Assembly (NCBI RefSeq): GCF_000014125.1
Contig: NC_008593.1
Location: forward strand, 2,170,001-2,234,000
Length of the DNA: 64,000 nt
Direction of reading: 5' to 3'
Source of the DNA: Clostridium novyi NT
Lineage (GTDB): Bacteria > Bacillota > Clostridia > Clostridiales > Clostridiaceae
Positions 9,720 through 17,435 of the stretch are shown piece by piece (within the stretch, counting starts at the first letter, position 1; each line of letters starts with the position of its first letter). A model generated the notes under the pieces. It was not told where the DNA came from. It ran no database searches and saw nothing but the letters and a program-made list of their open reading frames with translations. Position numbers and translations under genes: made by a program.

Positions 9720-9788
9720 ATTCGACTAAATTTTGTACTATATATATAAAAAAATGTTGTACTATTTTGATATAGTATAAATTTACCT
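9706..9788. promoter_or_regulatory. Candidate operator in the shell operon / sensor kinase divergent region
   Basis: This stretch contains, in order, AAATTTTTTGAC, ATTCGACTAAATTTTGTACT and TGTTGTACTATTTTGATAT. The same blocks in the same order occur at 15420-15503 upstream of the dehydratase gene. GTACTAT is repeated 24 bp apart and TTGAC/TCGAC about 9 bp apart. Direct repeats of this type are usual targets of AraC-family proteins, so the response regulator at 11038-11775 is the likely binder. It could control both divergent units. Confidence 0.6.
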
Positions 9789-9805
9789 ATAGTAGGTGTT
9801 TGAAA

Positions 9806-11017
9806 ATGAATTTGTTAAAAAATGTACAATTTGCAGATATCATAGACATTAATACTCTTAGAGATATTCAAAATAAATTAGCAAAACTTATTAATTTCCC
9901 TACAATTACAGTAGATATAAATGGTATACCTGTATGTGAAGAAAATAACTTTACTCCGTTTTGTAGATTAATTCGTTCATCTCCAGAGGGTAGAAAAAAG
10001 TGTATTCTTTGTGATTCACAAGCTGGGTTTATTGCAATACGCGAGAAAAAACCACGACATTACAACTGTCATACAGGACTTATTGATTGCGCAGCTCCGA
10101 TTATTGTAAACGATTTATATTTAGGATCTGTTTTAGGTGGACAAGTTCTTGTACGAGGTGAAAAAGATATAAATTCTTTAGATCTTGAAAAAATATCAAA
10201 GGAATGTAATATTCCTTTGAAAAAATTAAAAGAAATTGCTAAAACCATACCTATAGTTGATTCTCAATATGTTGAAGATTGCGTAAGTTTCTATAGGCTT
10301 TTAGCTAATTATATAGCTCATTTAGGAATGGTGCGTCTAACCCAAGAACAATTATTAAAAGAAAGTAAGGAAAAAATAAAACTTGAACAACAAGCCAAAA
10401 AAGCCCAAATTAAAACTATAAAAGCGCAAGTTAATCCTCATTTTCTTTTTAACACACTTAACACAATAGCAAGAATGGCTCTTATTGAAGATGCTCCCAA
10501 AACAGAAGAATTAATATATAATTTATCTGATCTTTTAAGATATAATCTTAGAAATTTAGAAGTACTTCCTAAAATAAAAGATGAAATGGAAAACATAGAA
10601 AGATATCTTTTTATTCAATCATTACGCTATAGTGACAGAATATTCTATAAAATTAATATAGATAAGGAAGTATTGGACTTTAGGATTCCAACCATGACAT
10701 TACAACCAATAGTTGAAAATTGTTTAGTTCATGGTCTAGAGACAAAAGTAGATGGCGGAACTATAGAAATTACCGGAAAACTAACTGGACATAATGATTT
10801 AATAATAAAAGTTTCTGATAACGGAAAAGGAATAGACTCTGCTGTTCTTAGAATATTAAACAATTTAGATAACTTAGATAAGGATATTTTTGGAATCGGA
10901 ATTCAAAATACTCATAACAGAATAAGACATTACTTTGGAGAAAATTATGGACTTAAAATAGAAAGCCAATTAAATATAGGAACTACAGTTTATATAAAAA
11001 TACCACAAATAAAATAA
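9806..11017 (+). CDS. PocR-domain sensor histidine kinase (LytS/YehU type)
   Basis: The 403-residue kinase has no transmembrane segment. Residues 5-175 match the PocR sensory domain, with cysteines in FCRLIRSSPEGRKKC and the HYNCHTGLIDCAAPI segment. A coiled coil (about 180-205) leads to a His_kinase domain whose phospho-acceptor lies in VNPHFLFNTLN, then an ATPase domain with an N box (PIVENCLVHG) and G box (DNGKGI). PocR in Salmonella responds to 1,2-propanediol, which supports that or a related diol as inducer. I start at ATG 9806, as AGGTG is seven bases upstream; a TTG two codons earlier is less likely. The response regulator gene follows after 20 bp. Confidence 0.9.
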   Translation: MNLLKNVQFADIIDINTLRDIQNKLAKLINFPTITVDINGIPVCEENNFTPFCRLIRSSPEGRKKCILCDSQAGFIAIREKKPRHYNCHTGLIDCAAPIIVNDLYLGSVLGGQVLVRGEKDINSLDLEKISKECNIPLKKLKEIAKTIPIVDSQYVEDCVSFYRLLANYIAHLGMVRLTQEQLLKESKEKIKLEQQAKKAQIKTIKAQVNPHFLFNTLNTIARMALIEDAPKTEELIYNLSDLLRYNLRNLEVLPKIKDEMENIERYLFIQSLRYSDRIFYKINIDKEVLDFRIPTMTLQPIVENCLVHGLETKVDGGTIEITGKLTGHNDLIIKVSDNGKGIDSAVLRILNNLDNLDKDIFGIGIQNTHNRIRHYFGENYGLKIESQLNIGTTVYIKIPQIK

Positions 11018-11037
11018 TTATTAAGGGGTGTTACTAT

Positions 11038-11775
11038 ATGTATAAGCTAATGATTGCAGAAGATGAACCGTTAGAAAGAAGGGCTCTTAGAATTATACTA
11101 GAAAAAAATTTTTTTAATATAGAAGTTATAGATGATGCTAAAAATGGTATAGAAGCTATTAAAAACGCCCGATTAAATAAACCTGATATTATACTTATGG
11201 ATATTAGAATGCCTGAAAAAACTGGTTTAGATGCACAAAAACAAATAATATCATTTTTGCCAAATGTAAAAACAATTATCTTAACTGCTTATGGTGATTT
11301 TAATTATGCACAAACAGCTATAAAATATAATGTTATAGACTATCTTTTAAAACCCGTTCGTCCATCAGATTTAAAAAACTCTATAAATAAGGCACTTAAT
11401 CTTATAAATAAAGAAACTTCATCAAAAATTAGTAAGAAAACTTTAAGTGGAACTGAAGAAAACCCTATTAAAGCTGCAATAAAATATATAAATGACAATT
11501 ACACTCAACAGCTTACATTAAATTTAGTAGCAAATTTAGTACACTTAAATCCTCAATATTTCAGTAGATATTTTAAATCTAAAACAGGTTATACTTTTAC
11601 TCAATATATAACAAAACTAAGAATTGATAAAGCAAAAAAACTTCTTGCAACATCAGATAAATCTATAACTCAAATATCACTAGAGGTTGGTTATATAGAT
11701 CCAGCCTACTTTAGTAAAGTTTTTTATAAATCAGAAAAAAAATCTCCTTGTAAATACAAAGCTTCTTTTATATAA
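11038..11775 (+). CDS. Response regulator with AraC-type DNA-binding domain
   Basis: The 245-residue protein starts with a receiver domain (acidic pocket AEDEP, phospho-acceptor D55 in ILMDIRMP, later LTAYGD and the invariant Lys in LLKPVRP). It ends with two AraC/XylS helix-turn-helix units from about residue 145, including HLNPQYFSRYFKSKTG and VGYIDPAYFSKVFYKSEK. It pairs with the PocR-domain kinase encoded just upstream in one operon. By position between the two BMC transcription units, it should activate the shell operon and the dehydratase operon through their shared upstream element. The target sites are inferred, not shown. GGGGTG precedes the ATG. Confidence 0.93.
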   Translation: MYKLMIAEDEPLERRALRIILEKNFFNIEVIDDAKNGIEAIKNARLNKPDIILMDIRMPEKTGLDAQKQIISFLPNVKTIILTAYGDFNYAQTAIKYNVIDYLLKPVRPSDLKNSINKALNLINKETSSKISKKTLSGTEENPIKAAIKYINDNYTQQLTLNLVANLVHLNPQYFSRYFKSKTGYTFTQYITKLRIDKAKKLLATSDKSITQISLEVGYIDPAYFSKVFYKSEKKSPCKYKASFI

Positions 11776-11776
11776 A

Positions 11777-11816
11777 AATAAAAGTTAAGGAATATTAAAA
11801 CTCCTTAACTTTTATT
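11777..11816. terminator. Bidirectional terminator between regulator and activase genes
   Basis: A 15-bp inverted repeat built on AAAAGTTAAGGA and TCCTTAACTTTT has A-rich and T-rich flanks on both sides. It can end the plus-strand regulator transcript and the minus-strand activase transcript, whose stop codons lie 1 and 0 bases away. Confidence 0.85.
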
Positions 11817-12716
11817 TTAACCACCTATTTTGCAATTTAATCCATATTGTTCTACAATAGACTTTAGTTTATTTATATTGTCATCCCCTGGAACTTCTAA
11901 ATCTTTCATTTTATATTCATATCCTAAGTAATCATATTTATTTTCACCTAATCTATGGTACGGTAATAAGTTAACTTCTTTTACCCCATTTAAACTCATT
12001 GCAAATTTTGCAGTATTCCTTATATTTTCTTCATCATCATTAACTCCTGGTATAACAGGAACTCTGATTACAATTGGTACTCCAAATTCTGAAATAAATT
12101 TTATATTACCTAATATAATTTCATTATCTTGTCCAGTATATTTTTTATGTTTTATGCAATCCATGCTCTTTACATCAACCATAACTAAATCTAAATACTT
12201 TAAAGCTCTTTTTAGCACTTCTCTATTAACAAATGCCGTTGTTTCAACAGCTGTATGACATCCTTTATCTTTACAAGCTTTTAAAAGTTCTATTGCAAAA
12301 TCACCTTGATATAGCGGTTCTCCACCAGATAAGGTTATACCTCCACCAGATCTTCTATAATAACTATTATCTTTTCTTAAAACCTCTATAATCTCTTCTA
12401 CTTTTTTTGATGTACCAGCCATATTTAATGCATTAGCATAACAAGTCTCTACGCATTTTCCACAGTTTATACATTTGTTTTTATCTATTCCATTTCTATT
12501 TATAACATCTATTGCTCCAACTTTACAGGCTCTAGCACAATTGCCACATTGTATACAATTGCGAGAAATGAACATTACTTGAGGATTAGGCTTTTGGGAT
12601 TCTGGATTACTACACCATAAGCATGAAAGAGGACATCCCTTTAAAAACACTAATGAGCGTATCCCAGGACCATCATGAACAGAGAACCTTTGTATATCAA
12701 AAACAATACCTTCCAT
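11817..12716 (-). CDS. Glycyl radical enzyme activating enzyme (radical SAM)
   Basis: The 299-residue activase uses S-adenosylmethionine and a [4Fe-4S] cluster to take a hydrogen from the glycyl radical site of the dehydratase encoded upstream. The radical SAM cysteines are C28, C32 and C35 (GCPLSCLWCSNPE). Two ferredoxin-like cluster motifs follow at C54-C64 (CIQCGNCARAC) and C82-C92 (CINCGKCVETC). These are typical of activases of diol and glycerol dehydratases and of CutD, but absent from pyruvate formate-lyase activase. The SGGEP motif lies at about 130. It is separated from the dehydratase gene by a 71-bp gap with a terminator hairpin, which should keep its level below that of its target. 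Confidence 0.94.
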   Translation of the reverse strand: MEGIVFDIQRFSVHDGPGIRSLVFLKGCPLSCLWCSNPESQKPNPQVMFISRNCIQCGNCARACKVGAIDVINRNGIDKNKCINCGKCVETCYANALNMAGTSKKVEEIIEVLRKDNSYYRRSGGGITLSGGEPLYQGDFAIELLKACKDKGCHTAVETTAFVNREVLKRALKYLDLVMVDVKSMDCIKHKKYTGQDNEIILGNIKFISEFGVPIVIRVPVIPGVNDDEENIRNTAKFAMSLNGVKEVNLLPYHRLGENKYDYLGYEYKMKDLEVPGDDNINKLKSIVEQYGLNCKIGG

Positions 12717-12744
12717 TAAAAGTCTCCCCCTTTATTATTACTTA

Positions 12745-12781
12745 AAAAATAAGGAAGGGTGTGTAACTCTTCCTTATTTTT
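12745..12781 (-). terminator. Terminator/attenuator between dehydratase and activase genes
   Basis: AAAATAAGGAAG pairs with CTTCCTTATTTT around a short loop, and a T-rich stretch follows. No separate activase promoter is obvious in the gap, so partial readthrough would give much enzyme and little activase. Confidence 0.7.
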
Positions 12782-12787
12782 CTTAAA

Positions 12788-15340
12788 TTATAGTTGATGT
12801 TCTGTTCTCTTTATAATATCATCTTGTATTGACTTATCAAGTGAAGTAAAATGAGCACTATATCCTGCTACACGAACTACTAGGCTCTTATATTTCTCTG
12901 GATTTTTTTGAGCATCTAAAAGCATTTCTCTACTAACTACATTAAATTGTACATGCATTCCTTTGTTTTCAAAGAATGTTCTAACTAAAGCAGATAAGTT
13001 TCTAAGCCCTGCTTCACCTTGAAGTGCAGATGGATGGAATTTTTGATTAAACAATGTTCCATTAGATGCTATAGCATGATCTAATTTTGCAACTGAGTTG
13101 ACAGCAGCAGTAGGCCCATTTTGATCTCTGCCTGAAACTGGTGATACACCATCTGCTAGTGGTTCTCCAGCTTTTCTTCCATCTGGAGTAGCCCCTGTTT
13201 GAGCACCCATAGGAACATTTGCAGAAACTGGATACAATCCAGGTTGGAATTTACCATTACGTGGATTTGTATATTTTTCAACTTCTTTACAATAAATTAA
13301 TGCTGCTTCACGAGCTAAATTATCAACCTCATCAATATCATTACCATATTTAGGCGCTCTATTTATAAGCATTTGACGAAGACTTTCTTTTCCTTGATAG
13401 TTTCCTAAGTTAATATTACTATTTAAATTATTTACTGATATATTACTTTCTTTAAATAAAAGTTTTTCAATTACAGCCATAATTGTTTCTCTATTTAAAT
13501 TTTCTGGATTTATATTATTTATACTATTTAAATTTAAGCTGTTACTTGAATTACATTCTCCAAAGTTAGTATCAAGAGCTTCTTTTAAATCTCCCATTGA
13601 AACTAATCTTTCTTCAAAAACTAACTTTTTAATAACTTCAAGAGAATCGGCGGTATTTGCAACTCCAACACCTTGTGGACCTGTAAAGTTATAATGCGCA
13701 CCACCTTCTTGAAGTGATTTTCCCTTTCCTATACAATCATAAACCATTGAAGATAAGAATGGTAAAGGTGCTCTCATTCCGTGTGCTACATCAACACAGT
13801 TATCTGCATTAGCTAAAAGTTTTACAAAATACTTCATTTGTTCTCTATATGCATTCATAAATTCTTCAAAAGAATTAAATAATGTAACATCTCCAGTTTT
13901 AGGTCCAAGTTGTTTTCCATTTGACATACCATTATTCATAGTGATTTCAAGAACTTTTGCCATATTAAAAAATGCAGCATCATGCCATCCTTCTGTTTTT
14001 CCACCCTTTTGAGGTTCAACACATCCTATAATTCCATAATCCCTAGCATCTTCCATGGAAAGTCCTCTATTAAGTAAAGATGGAATTATAACTTCATCAT
14101 TATAATAAGCTGGCATACCTAATCCTAGACGACTAACTTCAGCAGCTTTAAATAACAATTCATCTGGAGTTTTGTTCCAACCCCTTATTGATATTGATGG
14201 TTGAGGTAATTTTGTATGTGCTGTAGCTTCAAGGCACATAAATGATAATTCATTTGTTGCATCTTCACCATATATGGTTTGTCCACCAACTATTAAGTTT
14301 TGAAACATAGGATATCCGCCAAATGCTTTTGTGGAACCTTCATCACGAACTTTATTTACATCATTAAATTTTACCCACAGACAATCAAGAAGTTCTTGAG
14401 CTCTTGACATATCAATTCTTCCACTTTCTATATCATTCTTAAAATAAGGATACATATATTGATCAAAACGCATAGGAGAAATTGAATGTCCATTTGACTC
14501 TATTTGAATTATAGCTTGAACAAACCAGAAAGCTTGTAATGCTTCATAGAAGTTTCTTGCTGGATTTGCTGGTACCCATTCACAATTATGAGCTATTTGT
14601 AATAATTCTTCTCTTCTCTTTGAATCCATTGTTCTACTTGCAAGAGTTTTTGCTTCTTCTCCAAAACGTTTTGCAAACTTAACAGCGGCCTTACATGTTA
14701 TTTCTACAGATGTTAAAAATTGATCCTTCTTTATGTAATTAGGATCTCCCTTATCTGCTTTTTTCCTTTCCTCTTGTACTTCTTGAATTATTCCATTGAA
14801 ACCTTTTGATAAAACTTTAGCATAGTCTACACATATATGTCCAACACCATTGAAATAGTAATTACCTACTGTAAATACCCCTTCATCCATTGCTTCTTTT
14901 GTTTCATCAAACATAATTTCAGTTGCGAATTCATTTGTTGTCTTTCCATCCCAGTATTTGAATACTTCTCTCAATTTATCTTTTGTATCTTCTGAAATTA
15001 AAAATACGTCACCTTTTCTATTTGCAAGTCTATCAAATTCGTCCAGTAACCATTTATTTGAAAACTCAGGAAATATTTGAGCTGCTCTTGGTTTTTTAGT
15101 AAGATTTCCCACTATTAATTCACTATCACGAATTACTATAGGCATTTCGCTTAGTATCTTTTCTAAAGCCTTAGCCCTTCTAATAACCATAGGCATTGAT
15201 TCTGTTTCTTTAAATGATTCAGTAATTAAAACTGCTCTATCTGCTTCAATTTCTGGAGTAACCGAATAAAGATCCTCAATTAATATATTTATTCTTTCTT
15301 TAGGTATAGACGAATAATTTCTAGCCAAAATATCATTCAT
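12788..15340 (-). CDS. Glycyl radical 1,2-propanediol/glycerol dehydratase
   Basis: The 850-residue enzyme has a PFL-like domain and a C-terminal glycyl radical motif RVAGYSAHF (G826). The thiyl cysteine is C440 in IIGCVEPQ, with E442 close by. H168, S286 and D454 (GWHDAAFF) fall where I recall substrate residues in B12-independent glycerol dehydratase of C. butyricum. With BMC genes, PduL and a PocR sensor, the likely reaction is 1,2-propanediol to propanal, with glycerol as the alternative. An insert of about 55-60 residues (about 595-650) is absent from the 787-residue C. butyricum enzyme; its helix at 616-632 resembles an encapsulation peptide. AGGAGG precedes the ATG. Oxygen would cleave it at G826. 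Confidence 0.9.
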   Translation of the reverse strand: MNDILARNYSSIPKERINILIEDLYSVTPEIEADRAVLITESFKETESMPMVIRRAKALEKILSEMPIVIRDSELIVGNLTKKPRAAQIFPEFSNKWLLDEFDRLANRKGDVFLISEDTKDKLREVFKYWDGKTTNEFATEIMFDETKEAMDEGVFTVGNYYFNGVGHICVDYAKVLSKGFNGIIQEVQEERKKADKGDPNYIKKDQFLTSVEITCKAAVKFAKRFGEEAKTLASRTMDSKRREELLQIAHNCEWVPANPARNFYEALQAFWFVQAIIQIESNGHSISPMRFDQYMYPYFKNDIESGRIDMSRAQELLDCLWVKFNDVNKVRDEGSTKAFGGYPMFQNLIVGGQTIYGEDATNELSFMCLEATAHTKLPQPSISIRGWNKTPDELLFKAAEVSRLGLGMPAYYNDEVIIPSLLNRGLSMEDARDYGIIGCVEPQKGGKTEGWHDAAFFNMAKVLEITMNNGMSNGKQLGPKTGDVTLFNSFEEFMNAYREQMKYFVKLLANADNCVDVAHGMRAPLPFLSSMVYDCIGKGKSLQEGGAHYNFTGPQGVGVANTADSLEVIKKLVFEERLVSMGDLKEALDTNFGECNSSNSLNLNSINNINPENLNRETIMAVIEKLLFKESNISVNNLNSNINLGNYQGKESLRQMLINRAPKYGNDIDEVDNLAREAALIYCKEVEKYTNPRNGKFQPGLYPVSANVPMGAQTGATPDGRKAGEPLADGVSPVSGRDQNGPTAAVNSVAKLDHAIASNGTLFNQKFHPSALQGEAGLRNLSALVRTFFENKGMHVQFNVVSREMLLDAQKNPEKYKSLVVRVAGYSAHFTSLDKSIQDDIIKRTEHQL

Positions 15341-15419
15341 TATAATTCCTCCTTGTTATAACTACTTTGTATTTTATCCATGTTATTTCCCATACTTAAA
15401 TTGTAGTCTTAAAGAAGTT

Positions 15420-15503
15420 AAATTTTTTTGACTATTTCGACTTATTTTTGTATTATATAGATTACAATATGATGTATTATTTTGATATCATAAAAAAATT
15501 ACC
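15420..15503. promoter_or_regulatory. Candidate operator and promoter region of the dehydratase operon
   Basis: The blocks AAATTTTTTTGAC, TTTCGACTTATTTTTGTA and TGATGTATTATTTTGATAT repeat those at 9706-9788 in order and spacing. On the minus strand TAGTCA lies at the proximal end, but the nearest -10-like TACAAT (15400-15405) is 23 bases away. The promoter is therefore poor by itself and probably needs the activator. Confidence 0.55.
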
Positions 15504-15531
15504 ATGTTCTATACTTATCAAAAAATAAAAA

Positions 15532-15558
15532 AGTCAGTAATCATTATGATTACTGACT
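15532..15558. repeat. Left copy of a 27-bp palindromic direct duplication flanking the IS
   Basis: This 27-bp near-perfect palindrome (arms AGTCAGTAATCAT and ATGATTACTGACT) is identical to 17171-17197. On the minus strand it is followed by a T-rich run (TTTTTTATTTTTT), so this copy retains the U tract of the original rho-independent terminator of the tRNA-Trp gene. Confidence 0.9.
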
Positions 15559-15569
15559 CAGATTGTTCA

Positions 15570-15596
15570 AAAAGCCCCCAACAATTGGGGGCTTTT
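15570..15596 (-). terminator. Terminator of the transposase gene
   Basis: A GC-rich hairpin (GCCCCCAA and TTGGGGGC) followed by TTTTT begins three bases after the transposase stop, inside the left end of the IS. Together with the palindrome beyond the IS end, it forms a double barrier protecting the dehydratase region from IS transcription. Confidence 0.9.
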
Positions 15597-15598
15597 GT

Positions 15599-17038
15599 TT
15601 ACGCCAAAATTCTTTTATGCGATAGCATTCGAAAAATATTTATTATGTATGTTAATTTGGAATAAATTTGAATTAATGTACACAAAAAATAATGCGATAG
15701 CACCATGGCTATCTTTTTCATATTCTGAACTGCCGCTGTAAGTAGGCACTGCTCAGAAACATTTTTAATTCCTCGCATGCGACAATAACGTAGCCCATGT
15801 AATTCTTTTGAATCAGCAAAGCTACGCTCAATCTTTTCTTTACGTCGTTTGTAAATACTTTTACCTTTTTCTGTTTTAGTAAAGCTAAAAATTTGATCTT
15901 TATAGTCTTCCCAAACATGACGACGTATAGTTCTATTAATGGATTTATCAGATGTTAAGCAATTATTTTTATATTTGCAATAAGCACAATGCTCCGCATT
16001 ACTTAAATATTCTTTATAACCTTCCCTCGTAGTAGTTCTATATTTTAAAAAGCAATTATTAATACACACATATCCATCTAATTCTTTAACATACTGAAAT
16101 CTATATTTTGTATATTTTCCTTTAACATGGGGTCCTAAACGGAACCCAAAAACACCTTGATAATTTTTGTCTGAAATTTGTTTACAAATAGGATTCGTAG
16201 AATATCCGGCATCTGCTACTAAATATTTTGTATTAAAATTAAACTTTTCTATTTGAGTTTCTATTCTTTTAACATAAGGATCTACATCGTTTATATTCCC
16301 GGGAGTAACATGAACGTCTGTTATAATATTATACTTTCCGTCAACAGTTCTATGATCTAAATAAAAAAAGCCTTTAGGTTTTCCATCTCTAACCATATAT
16401 CCACTGTCTGGATCAGTTGTACTTACTTTTATTTCCTTAGTTTCAGCTATTTTAGTCTTTTTTTTTAGAGGCTTTTTATTATGATTAATTCTATCTTTAT
16501 TAATGTCATTCTCTAATTCATCAAAGTATTCCTTTGTGGATTTAGTTATTTCTTTTTTAATAAATTTATGTTTATTAGCGTTAGCTTTTAAGTGAGTAGA
16601 ATCAGTATATAGAATTTTGCCATCAACCAAGTTTCTATTAATAGCTTGAAATACAATATTATCAAATATTTCTTGATGTATATTTGTATTACTAAATCTT
16701 TTTGTTCTATTCTGGCTTATAGTGGAATGACTTGGTATTTTATCAGTAAGTCCATATCCTAAAAACCATCTGTAAGCTACATTTACCTGGATTTCTTTTA
16801 CAAGCTGACGCTCTGAACGTATACCGAATAGGTATCCTATAAAAAGCATTTTAAATAATACAACTGGATCCACTGATGGTCTGCCATTATCAGCACAATA
16901 TAAATCCTTAGTTAAATCTCTTATAAATGAAAAGTCTATGTGTTTATCTATCTTTCTAAGTATGTGATTTTCAGGTACTAAATTTTCTATATAAACTAGT
17001 TCTAATTGATTTTGTTTTCTTTCATTATTAGTAAGCAT
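15599..17038 (-). CDS. IS1182-family DDE transposase
   Basis: The 479-residue transposase has the N-terminal domain typical of the family ([37 protein letters not shown]). Its DDE catalytic residues appear as D146 in [11 protein letters not shown]276 in LVADAGYST and E404 in [15 protein letters not shown] zinc-like cluster with [11 protein letters not shown] lies between the second Asp and the Glu. There is no frameshift or stop, so it may be active. The start ATG follows GGAGGAAAA, which can pair with a CTCC just upstream. It is transcribed in the same direction as the tRNA-Trp gene next to it, so it can receive readthrough from that promoter. Confidence 0.93.
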   Translation of the reverse strand: MLTNNERKQNQLELVYIENLVPENHILRKIDKHIDFSFIRDLTKDLYCADNGRPSVDPVVLFKMLFIGYLFGIRSERQLVKEIQVNVAYRWFLGYGLTDKIPSHSTISQNRTKRFSNTNIHQEIFDNIVFQAINRNLVDGKILYTDSTHLKANANKHKFIKKEITKSTKEYFDELENDINKDRINHNKKPLKKKTKIAETKEIKVSTTDPDSGYMVRDGKPKGFFYLDHRTVDGKYNIITDVHVTPGNINDVDPYVKRIETQIEKFNFNTKYLVADAGYSTNPICKQISDKNYQGVFGFRLGPHVKGKYTKYRFQYVKELDGYVCINNCFLKYRTTTREGYKEYLSNAEHCAYCKYKNNCLTSDKSINRTIRRHVWEDYKDQIFSFTKTEKGKSIYKRRKEKIERSFADSKELHGLRYCRMRGIKNVSEQCLLTAAVQNMKKIAMVLSHYFLCTLIQIYSKLTYIINIFRMLSHKRILA

Positions 17039-17170
17039 TTTTCCTCCGTAGGAGCCCTAACGGGCTAAAAGATTTATTGTTCTAAAATATATATTCTACA
17101 TAAACACTAAAAATCCTTTTTGTAATAAATGTAAAAAGGCTGTTGACAAATTATGTTTATCAACAGCCTG

Positions 17171-17197
17171 AGTCAGTAATCATTATGATTACTGACT
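17171..17197. repeat. Right copy of the 27-bp palindromic duplication flanking the IS
   Basis: Identical to 15532-15558. This copy lies seven bases past the tRNA-Trp 3' end, but on the minus strand the sequence after the palindrome is now the IS end (CAGGCTG) instead of a T tract. It can fold but has probably lost most terminator activity. Confidence 0.9.
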
Positions 17198-17203
17198 TTT
17201 ATC

Positions 17204-17279
17204 TGGCAGGGGCACTAGGACTCGAACCCAGAACCAATGGTTTTGGAGACCACTACTCTACCAATTGAGCCATACCCCT
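17204..17279 (-). tRNA. tRNA-Trp (anticodon CCA)
   Basis: A complete cloverleaf with encoded CCA end. The anticodon loop reads CTCCAAA, giving CCA for Trp. The acceptor arms AGGGGTA and TGCCCCT pair with one G-T, and the TPsiC arm contains GGTTCGAGTCC. It is a single-gene transcript with its own promoter; its terminator has been interrupted by the IS. Confidence 0.97.
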
Positions 17280-17293
17280 ATGGAACGATATTA

Positions 17294-17322
17294 ATTATAT
17301 CATGGCAATTAGATATATGCAA
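17294..17322 (-). promoter_or_regulatory. Promoter of tRNA-Trp
   Basis: TTGCAT (17317-17322) and TATAAT (17294-17299) with a 17-base spacer lie 14 bases upstream of the mature 5' end. Confidence 0.8.
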
Positions 17323-17435
17323 GTATTTTATTAAAAATTTTTTATTACTTTATTTTTAATTATTTCACAATATATATATATTATGTTAAAATTATGATAA
17401 ATGATAACCAATTCCATTTAAGAAGGAGCATTAAA

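Larger units (their letters stand above)
15559..17170 (-). mobile_element. IS1182-like insertion sequence, apparently intact
   Basis: The element is 1612 bp long and bounded by the 27-bp duplication. Its ends are imperfect inverted repeats, CAGATTGTTCAAAAA at the left and CAGGCTGTTGATAAA at the right (reading inward). It carries one full transposase gene and its own terminator hairpin. IS1182-family elements are known to favour palindromic targets and to give long or variable duplications. It sits between the tRNA-Trp gene and the dehydratase promoter. The duplication copies are identical, which suggests recent insertion. Confidence 0.9.

Noticed and set aside
12788..15340. Dehydratase as choline TMA-lyase (CutC)
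   Set aside because: The GCVEP motif is shared, but the active-site pattern (H168, S286, D454), the close match to glycerol dehydratase and the PocR sensor favour a diol dehydratase.
15718..15918. 66-residue frame inside the transposase gene
   Set aside because: It is in another frame of an intact transposase, with no IS1182 role known.
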